A stretch of DNA of 64,000 nt from Owenweeksia sp. (lineage in GTDB: Bacteria; Bacteroidota; Bacteroidia; Flavobacteriales; Schleiferiaceae), in NCBI GenBank assembly GCA_028285465.1, contig JANQPD010000030.1, positions 1 to 64,000 on the forward strand. The letters are read 5' to 3'. Below the pieces are notes generated by a model, which saw only the letters and a program-made list of their open reading frames with translations, had not been told where the DNA came from and did no database searches. Shown here in pieces: positions 52,442 to 62,759 of the stretch. Numbering within the stretch: the first letter of the stretch is position 1; each line of letters opens with the position of its first letter. A program made the position numbers and the translations under genes.

Positions 52442-54349
52442 TTACAAGGCGCCCTCCATAATTTGTTCAACGACTTCAGGGTTTAACAGGGTAGAGGTAT
52501 CGCCTAAATTAGATGTGTCTTTGGAGGCTATTTTGCGCAAAATTCTGCGCATAATCTTGCCACTCCTGGTTTTGGGTAGCCCGGGTACAAACTGGATCTT
52601 ATCCAACTTGGCAATCGGACCTATATGCTCGGTTATCAATTGGTTTATTTCCTTCGCCAGATTTTCGCGATTGCGCGATTCGCCCACTTCCTTGAGGATG
52701 ATGAAGCCGTACAATGCACTTCCTTTAATGTCGTGCGGGAAACCTACAATGGCCGATTCGGCTACGGATTGGTGTTCGTTTATGGCGTCTTCAATTGGGG
52801 CCGTTCCCAGGTTGTGCCCGGAAACGATCACCACATCATCCACGCGCCCGGTAATGCGGTAATACCCCACTTCGTCTCTCAAGGCTCCATCGCCCGTGAA
52901 GTATTTGTTCTCAAAGGCGGAGAAGTAGGTGTCTTTGTAGCGCTGATGATCCCCCCAAATGCTGCGGGCTATGGAAGGCCAGGGAAACTTAATACAAAGC
53001 CTTCCGTCGGTTTGATTTCCTTTGATCTCCTGCCCGTTTTCATCCATCAACACCGGTTGGATACCGGGTAAGGGTAAAGTGGCATAGGTAGGCTTGGTCG
53101 GAGTGGCAAAGGGGATGGGAGAGATCAGTATACCTCCCGTTTCGGTTTGCCACCAGGTATCGGCAATCGGGCATTTCTTTTCGCCCACGTGGTCGTTGTA
53201 CCAATGCCAGGCTTCCTCATTGATCGGTTCGCCTACGGTACCCAGCACCTTCAGGCTGGACAGGTCGTGTTGGGTTACAAAGTCTATGTTTTCTTTGGCC
53301 AGGGCACGTATGGCGGTAGGAGCCGTATAAAATTGGGTAATCTTGTGCTTTTCCACCACTTCCCAAAACCGCCCAAAGTCGGGATAGGAGGGAACCCCCT
53401 CAAACATAACCGTAGTAGCGCCATTGGCCAACGGGCCGTATACAATGTACGAGTGTCCGGTGATCCAGCCAATATCGGCGGTACACCAGTAAATATCCTC
53501 TTCACGGTATTGAAATACATTCTTAAAGGTATAGGCCGAATACACCATATAGCCAGCTGTGGTATGCAGCATACCTTTGGGCTTGCCGGTGGAACCGGAG
53601 GTGTATAAGATAAAGAGCGGATCTTCGGCATCCATGATCTCCGGTGGACATTGGGTATCCGCACGATCCAGTAAAGGCTGCAACCATGCATCTCTTCCCG
53701 CTTCCATGTGGATATCGCTTTGTATCCTCTTGGCCACCAGTACTTTTTCTACCTGGGGACATTGCTTTAAGGCATCATCTACAATGCCTTTGAGATCAAT
53801 GGTTTTGCTGCCACGATAAGAGCCATCAGCGGTAAGCACCATTTTAGCCCCGCAATCGTTAATCCGTGTAGCCAATGCGGTAGATGAAAAACCGGCAAAA
53901 ACCACGGAATGAATAGCGCCAATGCGGGCGCAAGCCAATACGGAAACGGCCAGCTCAGGGATCATGGGCAGGTAAATGATTACGCGATCGCCTTTTCCCA
54001 CCCCCTGGTCTTTTAGCACGTTCGCAAAGCGGTTCACTCTTTCGTGGAGCTGGTTGTAACTGATGTGTTCCGCTGCCTCGTTCGGATCGTTGGGCTCAAA
54101 GAGGATGGCGGTTTTATCGCCCCGGATATGCAGGTGCCGGTCTATACAGTTTTCTGTGATGTTCAGCCTGGCACCCTGGAACCATTTTACCTCAGGTTTC
54201 GTAAAATCCCACTCCAGGACACGGTCCCATTTTTTTCGCCACAGGAAGTGTTCTTCTGCAACTTCTTCCCAAAAAGTTTCCGGGTTCCGCACGGATTTGC
54301 GGTATACCTGGAAATACTCTTCCAGGTGTTTGATGTGATAATTGCTCAT
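52442..54349 (-). CDS. acsA: acetyl-CoA synthetase
   Basis: 635 residues, normal length. Makes acetyl-CoA from acetate, ATP and CoA via acetyl-AMP. ANL-superfamily motifs are clear: phosphate loop LFILYTSGSTGKPKGMLHTT, aspartate/Trp motif DTWWQTETGG, and the C-terminal catalytic Lys in LPKTRSGKIMRRILRK, the usual acetylation site. The ATP-binding TAPTAIRAL motif is also present. Last gene of the acetate operon; its ATG overlaps the stop of the propionyl-CoA synthetase gene by four bases. Supplies acetyl-CoA for the TCA and glyoxylate routes. Confidence 0.95.
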   Translation of the reverse strand: MSNYHIKHLEEYFQVYRKSVRNPETFWEEVAEEHFLWRKKWDRVLEWDFTKPEVKWFQGARLNITENCIDRHLHIRGDKTAILFEPNDPNEAAEHISYNQLHERVNRFANVLKDQGVGKGDRVIIYLPMIPELAVSVLACARIGAIHSVVFAGFSSTALATRINDCGAKMVLTADGSYRGSKTIDLKGIVDDALKQCPQVEKVLVAKRIQSDIHMEAGRDAWLQPLLDRADTQCPPEIMDAEDPLFILYTSGSTGKPKGMLHTTAGYMVYSAYTFKNVFQYREEDIYWCTADIGWITGHSYIVYGPLANGATTVMFEGVPSYPDFGRFWEVVEKHKITQFYTAPTAIRALAKENIDFVTQHDLSSLKVLGTVGEPINEEAWHWYNDHVGEKKCPIADTWWQTETGGILISPIPFATPTKPTYATLPLPGIQPVLMDENGQEIKGNQTDGRLCIKFPWPSIARSIWGDHQRYKDTYFSAFENKYFTGDGALRDEVGYYRITGRVDDVVIVSGHNLGTAPIEDAINEHQSVAESAIVGFPHDIKGSALYGFIILKEVGESRNRENLAKEINQLITEHIGPIAKLDKIQFVPGLPKTRSGKIMRRILRKIASKDTSNLGDTSTLLNPEVVEQIMEGAL

Positions 54350-56250
54350 ATGTGTGTATAGTTTATGCCCACTTGATTATGCTTATATACTTCTTTTATT
54401 TCTTCTATAATGCGCGGATCGTCTATGGTTGAGGGTACGCTGTACTGTGCTTCATCGGCTATGTTGCGCAGCAATTTCCGCATGGTTTTGCCCGACCTGG
54501 TTTTGGGTAGGCGCTTCACCACCAATAGCTTTTTAAAAGAGGCTATTGCCCCGATCTCATGGCGCACCTGTTGCACCACTTCACCTTGCAGGCTGCTCTC
54601 CTCAAGACTTACCCCCGATTTCAATACCACCAGGCCCAGGGGCTTTTGTCCTTTGAGGGCACAATGTATACCAAACACGGCACATTCGGCAACTGCCGGA
54701 TGAGCGGCTACTATTTCTTCCATTTCTGCGGTAGAAAGGCGGTGACCGGCTACATTGATGATGTCGTCCACTCTTCCGGTGATGTACACATAACCCCCGT
54801 CGTCTATGTAGCCCCCGTCACCCGACAGATAATACCCGGGAAACTTTTGCAAATACCCATTGATGAAACGTTGGGGATTGTTCCAAATATCCAGCAAGCA
54901 ACCCGGGGGCAGCGGAAGCTTTACCACTACGTCTCCTTCTTCCGCTGCTGGGCAGGGTGCACCATTCTCATTCAATACCTGCACATTGTAGCCACATACC
55001 GGCAAGCCGGCGGAACCGGGCTTCACTTCCTGCAGCTCTACACCTGCCATATTGGCCAACATAGGCCAACCGGATTCAGTTTGCCACCAATGGTCCATTA
55101 CGGGAACCTTTAATTTTTCCTGTGTCCAGCGTAAAGTAGCGGCATCACAGCGCTCACCAGCCAAGAACTGATACTTTAAGTAACTAAGGTCAAATTGCTT
55201 TATATGAGCTCCTTGTGGGTCCTCCTTCTTTATGGCCCGAATGGCGGTAGGAGCGGTAAACATCACTTCTACTTTATACTCGGCCATTATGCGCCAGAAG
55301 GTAGAGGCATCCGGAGTCTTGATGGGTTTACCTTCAAACAGTACGGTGCTGTTCCGATTGAGCAGGGGCCCGTACACAATGTAGCTATGTCCTACTACCC
55401 AGCCTACATCGCTAGCTGCCCAGTAGGTAGCACCAGGCTCTATGCCGTATACGTACTTCATGGAAAATTTCAATGCCGTGGCATAGCCTCCCGTATCGCG
55501 TACAATGCCTTTTGGGGTACCCGTGGTGCCCGAAGTATAGAGAATGTAGAGCGGGTGGTTGGATGCAAGCACAACAGGAGGTATAGGGCTGGCGTTTTTT
55601 AGCAGTTCCTGATAATCTACATCATAGGGCTTTTGTGCTACCGGGGCGCCCAATTTACGGTGAAAGACAAGCACGTTTTCCGGTTTGTGCTTAGCCTCTT
55701 CCATTGCGGCATCTACAAAGGGCTTGTATGGAATAAGGCGGTCAACCTCTATTCCGCTGGAAGCGGTAATGATCACTTTCGGCTTGCAATCGTCTATACG
55801 GATAGCCAACTCATGGGGGGCAAAACCGCCAAAGACCACTGAATGGGTTACACCGATCCTGGCGCAGGCCAGCATGGCGTAAATGGCCTGGGGTATCATG
55901 GGCATATAGATGATGGCAGTATCGCCTTTTTCTAAACCCAGGCGCGCCAGGCCGCCAGCTAAGCGGGATACTTCATCGCGGAGCTGGAAAAAAGTGATGG
56001 CCTGTTTGCTTTGGGTAACGGGAGAGTCGTAATACACAGCTACCTGGTCCCCAAAACCCTCTTCTACGTGTTTGTCGATACACAAATAGCTCATATTCAA
56101 TTCACCATCCGGGAACCACCTAAAATCGGAAGCCGATGTTTGTTGCAAAATGGTACCGGGAAATGTATACCAATCCAATTGCCCGGCTTGTTCTTTCCAG
56201 AATTCTTCTGGCTTTTCAATACTTTTCTGATAAAACTCCTGGTAACGCAT
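54346..56250 (-). CDS. prpE: propionyl-CoA synthetase (ACS family)
   Basis: 634 residues of the acyl-CoA synthetase family. Phosphate loop LYILYTSGTTGTPKGIVRDT, DHWWQTESGWP, and LPKTRSGKTMRKLLRN are the conserved motifs. The N-terminal YQEFYQKSIEKPEEFWKEQA and the KGIVRD stretch match propionyl-CoA synthetases (PrpE/ACSS3) rather than AcsA. Specificity for propionate over acetate or short chain acids is inference. It lies between the receiver gene and acsA in one operon and is translationally coupled to acsA. Confidence 0.85.
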   Translation of the reverse strand: MRYQEFYQKSIEKPEEFWKEQAGQLDWYTFPGTILQQTSASDFRWFPDGELNMSYLCIDKHVEEGFGDQVAVYYDSPVTQSKQAITFFQLRDEVSRLAGGLARLGLEKGDTAIIYMPMIPQAIYAMLACARIGVTHSVVFGGFAPHELAIRIDDCKPKVIITASSGIEVDRLIPYKPFVDAAMEEAKHKPENVLVFHRKLGAPVAQKPYDVDYQELLKNASPIPPVVLASNHPLYILYTSGTTGTPKGIVRDTGGYATALKFSMKYVYGIEPGATYWAASDVGWVVGHSYIVYGPLLNRNSTVLFEGKPIKTPDASTFWRIMAEYKVEVMFTAPTAIRAIKKEDPQGAHIKQFDLSYLKYQFLAGERCDAATLRWTQEKLKVPVMDHWWQTESGWPMLANMAGVELQEVKPGSAGLPVCGYNVQVLNENGAPCPAAEEGDVVVKLPLPPGCLLDIWNNPQRFINGYLQKFPGYYLSGDGGYIDDGGYVYITGRVDDIINVAGHRLSTAEMEEIVAAHPAVAECAVFGIHCALKGQKPLGLVVLKSGVSLEESSLQGEVVQQVRHEIGAIASFKKLLVVKRLPKTRSGKTMRKLLRNIADEAQYSVPSTIDDPRIIEEIKEVYKHNQVGINYTHI

Positions 56251-56263
56251 GGCCTGGTCTTGC

Positions 56264-56629
56264 TTAGATCATATTTTCAATTTCATCCACTACCTTTTTG
56301 ATAGAAAAGGGTTTGGTGATGTACTGGTTGGCACCCAACTCCAATCCTTTTTCGATGTCTACTGATTTGCTCTTGGCAGAAAGGAAAATAACCTTGCTGT
56401 TTTCCAGGGCCTCATTGGCTTTGATCTTTTGCAGGGTTTCATACCCATCCATATGCGGCATCATAATATCCATCAAAATGATGTGGGGTAGCTTCTCTTT
56501 GGCGAGTTCCAGGGCTTCCAGCCCGTCACGGGCGATGAAGACTTCAAAATCCCGCTTTTTGAAGGCGTATTCTAACGACATGACGATGTTGGGCTCATCG
56601 TCAACGATCAATATTTTGTGTTTGCTCAT
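56264..56629 (-). CDS. single-domain response regulator
   Basis: 121 residues, only a receiver domain. Asp pair in ILIVDDEPN, phospho-acceptor Asp in IILMDIMMPHMDG, Thr/Ser in VIFLSAKS and Lys in YITKPFS are all present. There is no output domain, so it acts by protein contact. The start overlaps the stop of the kinase gene (ATGA), so it is the cognate partner of the symporter-linked kinase and probably reports acetate/solute flux. Confidence 0.93.
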   Translation of the reverse strand: MSKHKILIVDDEPNIVMSLEYAFKKRDFEVFIARDGLEALELAKEKLPHIILMDIMMPHMDGYETLQKIKANEALENSKVIFLSAKSKSVDIEKGLELGANQYITKPFSIKKVVDEIENMI

Positions 56630-59253
56630 ATTTGTTTTGGTATCGTAAACATAAACCGCGCGCCCTGCTCAAAGTCCGGGTCAGACCATATTCTGCCCTT
56701 ATGGCTTTCTACAATGCTCCTGCAAATGGCTAAACCAAAGCCACTTCCCTGCGGCTTTTTGGTGTTTTGATCTTTGGATTGGTAAAACTTTTCAAAAATG
56801 TACTGATGCTCGTCTTTGGGAATCCCTTTTCCATTGTCTTCCACGGTAATGGTCACCTCCTTTTCTGAATCTTTGAGTGTAATGCGCAGCATTCCCTCTG
56901 GTTTGTCGATAAACTTTAAAGCGTTGGAAAACAAATTGGTGAGGACTTGTAAAATTCTGTCCTCATCGTACACGAGCTCCAAAGAACGGTCCGGGTGGAA
57001 CTGTACGTCAACCCCTGTTTTCGAGGCGATTTGCTCTATTCCCTTAATGGCCTTTTGTACCGATGCATTAATGGATTGTGTTTTCAGGTTGAGTTGCGCC
57101 CGGTTTCCGGATAGCTTTTCCAGGTCTAAAATATTGTGGATCAAGGTTGAAAGCCGGTCTGCATCCTGTTCAATGTTGTGCAGGAACTGCGCCCTCAATG
57201 CCTTCGGCATTTCTTCGTCTTCCAACACTTCAGATGCGGCTTTAATGGAGGTGATGGGTGTTTTTAGCTCGTGGGCCACCGTATCCAAAAACTCATCTTT
57301 CAGTCTGTCCTGCAGCAGCAGCTCTTCATTGGCCAACTGGAGCTGCTGTGTGGTTTCCGATAGTTCTTTCGACTTCTCCAGCAGGAGTTTGTTGCTGGCC
57401 TTGGTTTCTTTGGTTTCCTCCAGGATTTCAAGAACTTCCACCAGGCTGATGGGCTTTTCCTTGGAAACGGAAGACAAGAGGGTTTTTGCAGACGTGCTGC
57501 CTATGGTTCCGGTGAGTAGTTTTTCTGAAAAATTGATGAGACGTGCATCGGCTTTTTCTTCTTTTTCAGGGATGCCGTACTTGCGGTTGAAAAGATTCAG
57601 CGCTCTATCGGTGCGGGCCTCCCCCAGGAATCGATACAACAGGCTTCGGATATCGGCTACATAGGCTTCTCCCTTCCAGATGAAGGCACTTTCTTCCAGG
57701 TTTTCGTAGTTTTCGTTACCCACGAACATTTCCGCGTAGTTCCGCTCGCGGTAGTTGCCTTTCACGCTGAGGGAAAATACCACGAAGATGAGTGCATTTC
57801 CGCTGATGCTCCACAAAAAGGCATGGCTCTCCAAGCTGAGGTAGTCCATGCCTGCAAAGGCCAAACGGCTATCCGAAACAGGGGAGGTGAGCACGTAGAT
57901 CACAATGAGCACGCCCATGCCCATGCCGTATTGGGCTGCTTTGGCTTTCCCCCTTCGCCAGAATAAGCCTAAAAAGAAGGAAGGCGCCAACTGGGCGATG
58001 AGCACAAATGAAATAAGCCCAATGGAAAAGAGAGACAGCTGGGTGGAAAAGTTGATGTAAAAGAAGTAGGCTCCTATGATCAACAGGAAAATGATCCCTC
58101 TCCGTAGGTTTTTAACGCTTTTTGCATTGTCCCTTGGGTTTCCCTTTACCAGTTTATTCAAAAAGCCGTAGGGGATGATCAGGTTGTTGCTCACCATAGT
58201 GGACAAAGCCAGCGTGGAAACCACGATCATGGAAATAGCGGCTGAGAAGCCTCCGATAAACACCAAAACCGATAACCACAGATTGCCCGCTTGCAAAGGC
58301 AAGAGCAAGGTGTAATAATCGGGGTTGCTGGCCTGAGGCAGGCGTATGTTTCCCGCCCAGGCGATAAAGATGACAAATACGTTAAAGAGCAGAAGGTATA
58401 AGGGAAAAAGCCAAATGGCCTTCTTTAAATGGCGCTCGTTATGGTTTTCAACCACGGACACCTGGAACTGCCTGGGCAGCAAAAAAATGGCGAAAAAAGA
58501 CAGGCAAATGTTGAACAGCCAGTTAAAGCCGTTTTCCATCCCTCCAAAAGCAGAGGGGTTGTTAAACTCCATTTTCTGAGCGGCTTGATGGTATATCTCC
58601 TGTGTACCATCGAAGAGATAAAACACCACATAAACCCCAATGACCAGGAAAAAGGTCAACTTTAAAACAGACTCTATCGCTACTGTGGTGGTGATGCCCT
58701 TTTTCCGTTTGGAGGTGTCCGGAGAAAGCGTGCCAAAAAAAGCCACAAATACGGCTATGAGCAAGGCAATATAAAAAGTAGAATCTTTGATCACCCCAAT
58801 AGAAGCCCGGTTGTTTGAGCCTAAGAGGATGCCAAAGGTTTCTGAGGTAGCCTTGAGCTGTAGGGATATGTAGGGAATAACAGCCACTAAACAAACCAGG
58901 GTTACCAGCGCCCCCAACGCGCGGTTGTTGCCATAGCGCATAGAGATGAAATCGGCGATGCTGGATATTTTGTGTTGCTTGGAAATACGGATCACCTTGC
59001 GCATCAGGAAGATCCAGAGCGGCATGGATATAACCGGCCCCAGGTAGATCCCTAAAAAACTGGCGCTGGACTTGGAAGCGATGCCTACGCTTCCGTAATA
59101 GGTCCAGGCAGAGCAATATACCGCCAGCGAAAGCACGTACACATAGGGGCTATTGGCCCAACTGTTTTTTCCCCTGCGTTCCGCGAAAAAGGCAATGCCA
59201 AACAAGCAAGCCAGGTAAAAGACGATGATGAGTATGAGTGCCCAGCTATTCAT
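56626..59253 (-). CDS. sodium/solute symporter-histidine kinase (CbrA-type)
   Basis: 875 residues. Residues 1-500 are an SSS-family (SLC5-type) transporter with about 13 membrane segments (MNSWALILIIVFYLACLF ... NALIFVVFSLSV). After a coiled linker with KLLLEKSKELSETTQQLQLAN comes the phosphotransfer helix DTVAHELKTPITSIKAASEV (H-box), then the ATPase domain: NLFSNALKF, VEDNGKGIPKDE, GSGFGLAICRSIVE. This resembles CbrA and similar kinases that couple solute binding to signalling. No C-terminal receiver; that is the separate 56264 gene. Coupled to the 66-residue gene by an 8-base overlap. Acetate or a related acid is the likely ligand (context). Confidence 0.92.
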   Translation of the reverse strand: MNSWALILIIVFYLACLFGIAFFAERRGKNSWANSPYVYVLSLAVYCSAWTYYGSVGIASKSSASFLGIYLGPVISMPLWIFLMRKVIRISKQHKISSIADFISMRYGNNRALGALVTLVCLVAVIPYISLQLKATSETFGILLGSNNRASIGVIKDSTFYIALLIAVFVAFFGTLSPDTSKRKKGITTTVAIESVLKLTFFLVIGVYVVFYLFDGTQEIYHQAAQKMEFNNPSAFGGMENGFNWLFNICLSFFAIFLLPRQFQVSVVENHNERHLKKAIWLFPLYLLLFNVFVIFIAWAGNIRLPQASNPDYYTLLLPLQAGNLWLSVLVFIGGFSAAISMIVVSTLALSTMVSNNLIIPYGFLNKLVKGNPRDNAKSVKNLRRGIIFLLIIGAYFFYINFSTQLSLFSIGLISFVLIAQLAPSFFLGLFWRRGKAKAAQYGMGMGVLIVIYVLTSPVSDSRLAFAGMDYLSLESHAFLWSISGNALIFVVFSLSVKGNYRERNYAEMFVGNENYENLEESAFIWKGEAYVADIRSLLYRFLGEARTDRALNLFNRKYGIPEKEEKADARLINFSEKLLTGTIGSTSAKTLLSSVSKEKPISLVEVLEILEETKETKASNKLLLEKSKELSETTQQLQLANEELLLQDRLKDEFLDTVAHELKTPITSIKAASEVLEDEEMPKALRAQFLHNIEQDADRLSTLIHNILDLEKLSGNRAQLNLKTQSINASVQKAIKGIEQIASKTGVDVQFHPDRSLELVYDEDRILQVLTNLFSNALKFIDKPEGMLRITLKDSEKEVTITVEDNGKGIPKDEHQYIFEKFYQSKDQNTKKPQGSGFGLAICRSIVESHKGRIWSDPDFEQGARFMFTIPKQI

Positions 59254-59446
59254 AAAAACGATTCAGCACAATGTAGCACAACACAACCGCCAGCAGCCAG
59301 GTTAGAAAAATGTATACATAGAAAACCGGGAAGCCGAGCAGCTGCAGGTTTTTATCCCAGATGGATAAGAAGGGGATGTTCCATAAAAAGAAAAGCGCCA
59401 CGGCTACCACTATAAGTTTTTGCTGATGTCTTCTTTTCATTTTCAT
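59246..59446 (-). CDS. small two-helix membrane protein, symporter-associated
   Basis: 66 residues with two membrane segments (KLIVVAVALFFLWNIPFLSI and FYVYIFLTWLLAVVLCYIVL), the first preceded by a basic N-terminus. Small proteins of this kind (DUF3311-like) sit beside SSS transporters and probably support their assembly or activity. It overlaps the kinase gene by 8 bases and follows the ActP gene by 73. The start ATG at 59446 yields MKMKRRHQQK. Confidence 0.7.
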   Translation of the reverse strand: MKMKRRHQQKLIVVAVALFFLWNIPFLSIWDKNLQLLGFPVFYVYIFLTWLLAVVLCYIVLNRFYE

Positions 59447-59519
59447 GATGCCTACTGCTTTGTATTGAGGCAGGTAGAGGAATCAGGCTTATTCCTCTAC
59501 CTGCCTGATGGTTGTTCCG

Positions 59520-61232
59520 CTAATGTGCCGTGGGCTCGCCTGCACCACTGGGTATGCGGATGTTTTCTACAATTTCCTGAACTTCTTCAGGAGGATCAGG
59601 TGTAAATCTATTAATGATCAGGGCCACTGCAAAATTTACAAGCATGGCAACTGTACCAAAGCCTTCGGGGGATATGCCAAACCACCAGCTGTCTTTTAGT
59701 CCGGCCACAGCTTCCCGCCCGCCATCAAAAACACCGAACTTAAATTTAACCATATAAAATACCATTAATAAAATCCCGACTACCATACCCGAGATGGCGC
59801 CCTGGCTATTCATTTTTTTGTAGAAAATACCCAATATGATGGCCGGGAAAAAAGAAGCCGCGGCTAAACCAAAGGCCAGCGCTACCACGGCGGCCACAAA
59901 ATCGGGTGGGTGAATGCCAAAATACCCGGCTACTACTACCGCACCTACGGCAGACATACGCGCAGCCCAAAGTTCTCCTTTCTCGGATAGTTTTGGGTTA
60001 AACACGTTTTTGATAAGGTCGTGCGATACAGAGGCGGAAATCACCAAAAGCAGGCCTGCAGCGGTAGAAAGGGCAGCAGCAAGTCCGCCAGCGGCCACTA
60101 AAGCGATTACCCAGGCCGGTAAATTCGCTATTTCAGGATTTGCCAAAACCATAATGTCCCGGTCTATGGTTAACTCATTCGCAGCAGGATCGGCTACATA
60201 CTGGATATATCCGTCTCCATTCTTATCGTCATGACTGATCAGGCCCGTGGTTTCCCAGTTTTTAAACCAGGCCGGCATACTTTCGTATGCTTTGTTGCTT
60301 ACGGTTTCGATCATCTTGGTTCGGGCAAATACCGCTATGGCAGGGGCAGTAGTATACAGGATAGCAATGAACAGCAAAGCCAATCCGGCTGATTTACGCG
60401 CGTCTCTCACGCGTTTTACGGTAAAGAAACGTACGATTACGTGTGGTAGTCCGGCCGTACCTACCATTAAGGCCAGCGTAATAGCAAACACATCTACCAG
60501 GGCTTTTGAGCCGTTGGTGTATTCGGAAAAGCCAAGCTCGGTAGACAAGCCGTCCAGTTTATCCAGCAAATAGGTTCCCGATCCATCGGCCAGGGTGCTG
60601 CCCATGCCCAATTGGGGGATGGGATTTCCCGTCATTTGAAAAGAAATGAAAAAAGCGGGGACCATAAAGGCAAAGATCAACACGCAGTATTGGGCTACCT
60701 GGGTATAGGTAATTCCTTTCATGCCGCCTAATACAGCATAAAAAAGCACGATAAACATGCCGATCATTACCCCGGTATCAATGTCTACTTCCAGAAACCT
60801 GGAAAATACGATCCCCACCCCGCGCATTTGTCCGGCCACATAGGTAAAGGAAACAATCAAGGCACATAGTACCGCAACAACACGTGCGGTTTTTGAATAG
60901 TAGCGCTCCCCAATAAAATCGGGAACGGTAAATTTTCCAAACTTCCTTAAATAGGGGGCCAGGAGCAGAGCCAGTAAAACATAACCTCCTGTCCAGCCCA
61001 TGAGGTAAACTGCTCCATCGTAGCCGGCAAAGGCAATGATCCCGGCCATGGAAATAAAAGAAGCGGCCGACATCCAGTCGGCGGCCGTGGCCATTCCGTT
61101 GGCCAGGGGAGAAACGCCTCCGCCGGCTACGTAAAACTCTTTTGTGGAACCGGCTTTCGACCAGATGGCAATTCCAATGTAGATGGCAAAAGTGACACCC
61201 ACCATTATGTATGTCCAAAGTTGTGCACTCAT
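59520..61232 (-). CDS. actP: cation/acetate symporter (ActP-type, VC_2705 family)
   Basis: 570 residues with about 13 membrane segments. The family features are clear: EFYVAGGGVSPLANGMATAA, DWMSAASFISMAGIIAFAGY, GQMRGVGIVFSRFLEVD, and SASVSHDLIKNVFNPKLSEK. It couples uptake of acetate or another short-chain monocarboxylate to Na+ or H+ in the inner membrane. The DUF4212 gene 20 bases upstream is the known small partner of this subfamily. Supplies the substrate for AcsA and PrpE encoded downstream. Confidence 0.92.
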   Translation of the reverse strand: MSAQLWTYIMVGVTFAIYIGIAIWSKAGSTKEFYVAGGGVSPLANGMATAADWMSAASFISMAGIIAFAGYDGAVYLMGWTGGYVLLALLLAPYLRKFGKFTVPDFIGERYYSKTARVVAVLCALIVSFTYVAGQMRGVGIVFSRFLEVDIDTGVMIGMFIVLFYAVLGGMKGITYTQVAQYCVLIFAFMVPAFFISFQMTGNPIPQLGMGSTLADGSGTYLLDKLDGLSTELGFSEYTNGSKALVDVFAITLALMVGTAGLPHVIVRFFTVKRVRDARKSAGLALLFIAILYTTAPAIAVFARTKMIETVSNKAYESMPAWFKNWETTGLISHDDKNGDGYIQYVADPAANELTIDRDIMVLANPEIANLPAWVIALVAAGGLAAALSTAAGLLLVISASVSHDLIKNVFNPKLSEKGELWAARMSAVGAVVVAGYFGIHPPDFVAAVVALAFGLAAASFFPAIILGIFYKKMNSQGAISGMVVGILLMVFYMVKFKFGVFDGGREAVAGLKDSWWFGISPEGFGTVAMLVNFAVALIINRFTPDPPEEVQEIVENIRIPSGAGEPTAH

Positions 61233-61252
61233 AGTATTATTGTTTTAAGGGG

Positions 61253-61516
61253 TTAATCGACATGGTAGCCGTATTTTTTATCGAGCTTGTTCATCAACCG
61301 CACGTAAACGAAGATGAGCACTACGAATACATAGATTGATCCTTGTTGGGCAAACCAGAACCCCAGTTTAAAGCCTCCCAGGCGAATGCCGTTAAGCGCA
61401 TCTTTGAACAGGATGCCGGCACCATAGGAAACAACAAACCAAATGCTGAGGAGTACAATCAAATAACGAAGGTTTTTTTGCCAATAACTCTTGGCCTTTT
61501 TTCTTTTTTCTTTCAT
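61253..61516 (-). CDS. DUF4212 small symporter subunit
   Basis: 87 residues, two membrane segments (YLIVLLSIWFVVSYGAGILF and YVFVVLIFVYVRLMNKLDKK) with the family pattern LFKDALNGIRLGGFKLGFWF between them. DUF4212 proteins are encoded directly before VC_2705-type symporters and are thought to form part of the transporter. Seventeen bases after the porin gene, in the same transcript. Confidence 0.9.
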   Translation of the reverse strand: MKEKRKKAKSYWQKNLRYLIVLLSIWFVVSYGAGILFKDALNGIRLGGFKLGFWFAQQGSIYVFVVLIFVYVRLMNKLDKKYGYHVD

Positions 61517-61532
61517 AAGGTGGTTGTAAAAA

Positions 61533-62759
61533 TTATAGGTAAATCATGGCCTGCACCGTAACGGTATTCACAGGGTTTGTTTGGGCATATCCCGCATTCG
61601 CATACTCCAAACTCAGCTTGGAGTGGTGCCCGGTGAAAAAGATGTTTGCGCCTACACCCAGGCGGTTGGCGGTGTCGTCCAGCGCATCGATAGAACGGTT
61701 TTGATAAGAGAGGTAGGGTTGAAAACGGGTTTTGTCTTTATCGCCCGGGAGCAGGTATCCTACATGTCCGTAAAGCATGGTACCGCTTTCATAGGTAGTT
61801 CTGAAGGTGAAATCATGACCGTAGTCATTGCTTTGGAACATGGCATAGGCAGTAATAGCCGAGCTGCTTCCAATAGGAGCGTCATAAAAGACATCTACCG
61901 AAAACAAGAAGACATTTTCTCCTTGCAGATTACCATCTGCGTCAGTAATTACAGATCCGTTGGGATGGGCCAAAAATCCGGCACCTATATTGAATATACG
62001 CTTGCTGCCTAAATAAGTCCCTACTTTATAGGGCAAAAAGTTAGACTCCTGGTCCAAAAAGTTAAAGTCTGCATAGCCCTGCACCAATGTACCTGCATCG
62101 GCAGATCCCAATAGGTTCCTTCCCTGGTAAACGGCAGCTCCATTGGTATCCGGGACCACCCCGCCTTGCAGGTTGTTGGCTAACGCATCGTTTACCGAGA
62201 GGCGGTACTGTAATTTTCCGAGGCTTCCTTTGAAGTATACCCCCAAATGACGTGCAAACTGGTCGCTTAAACCCAGGGCAGCCCAGGCCTGCCGGTTGTT
62301 GTCGAGGGTCATCATGTTGAGGGTGCTTTGGTTGTTTAGGCGGGAGATGCCATTCCAGTAGTGTAGACCAGCACCCACATAGGTGTTTTTTGCCAGTTTC
62401 CACTCTCCCCAAAAATCGTGGAAAAAGAGCTGTGAGGATTCTCCTCTACCCGTAGGGCTCATGTTGTCTCCATTTAAGGAATTCAACCCAAAGTGGGTAA
62501 GGATCATAAACTTGTCGTTTAGCTGGGTAAAGGTTAGAAGGCGAGCCCGCCTAACGCTCAGATTAAGCTGGCTGGCGTTGTCTGCTGTATTGTCGTTGTA
62601 CTGTACCCAGAATTGCCCCCAGGCAAGGATGCGCAAATACTTGGAGCCCTCTTCGTTGAACTTTACTTTGTAGCCACCGGTATACTCTTCGTTCCCCTGT
62701 GCATAAGTGTAAGATACGATGAGGCATAAGACGACAATTGTCCATACTACTTTTCTCAT
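61533..62759 (-). CDS. outer membrane porin, acetate operon
   Basis: 408 residues, signal peptide MRKVVWTIVVLCLIVSYTYA. The sequence is a succession of amphipathic strands (SKYLRILAWGQFWVQYND, FMILTHFGLNSLNGD, KNTYVGAGLHYWNGISRL, KLSLEYANAGYAQ) ending VTVQAMIYL, like 16-stranded phosphate/short-chain-acid porins. It is the first gene of the operon and probably lets acetate or propionate cross the outer membrane (inference from context). Confidence 0.85.
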   Translation of the reverse strand: MRKVVWTIVVLCLIVSYTYAQGNEEYTGGYKVKFNEEGSKYLRILAWGQFWVQYNDNTADNASQLNLSVRRARLLTFTQLNDKFMILTHFGLNSLNGDNMSPTGRGESSQLFFHDFWGEWKLAKNTYVGAGLHYWNGISRLNNQSTLNMMTLDNNRQAWAALGLSDQFARHLGVYFKGSLGKLQYRLSVNDALANNLQGGVVPDTNGAAVYQGRNLLGSADAGTLVQGYADFNFLDQESNFLPYKVGTYLGSKRIFNIGAGFLAHPNGSVITDADGNLQGENVFLFSVDVFYDAPIGSSSAITAYAMFQSNDYGHDFTFRTTYESGTMLYGHVGYLLPGDKDKTRFQPYLSYQNRSIDALDDTANRLGVGANIFFTGHHSKLSLEYANAGYAQTNPVNTVTVQAMIYL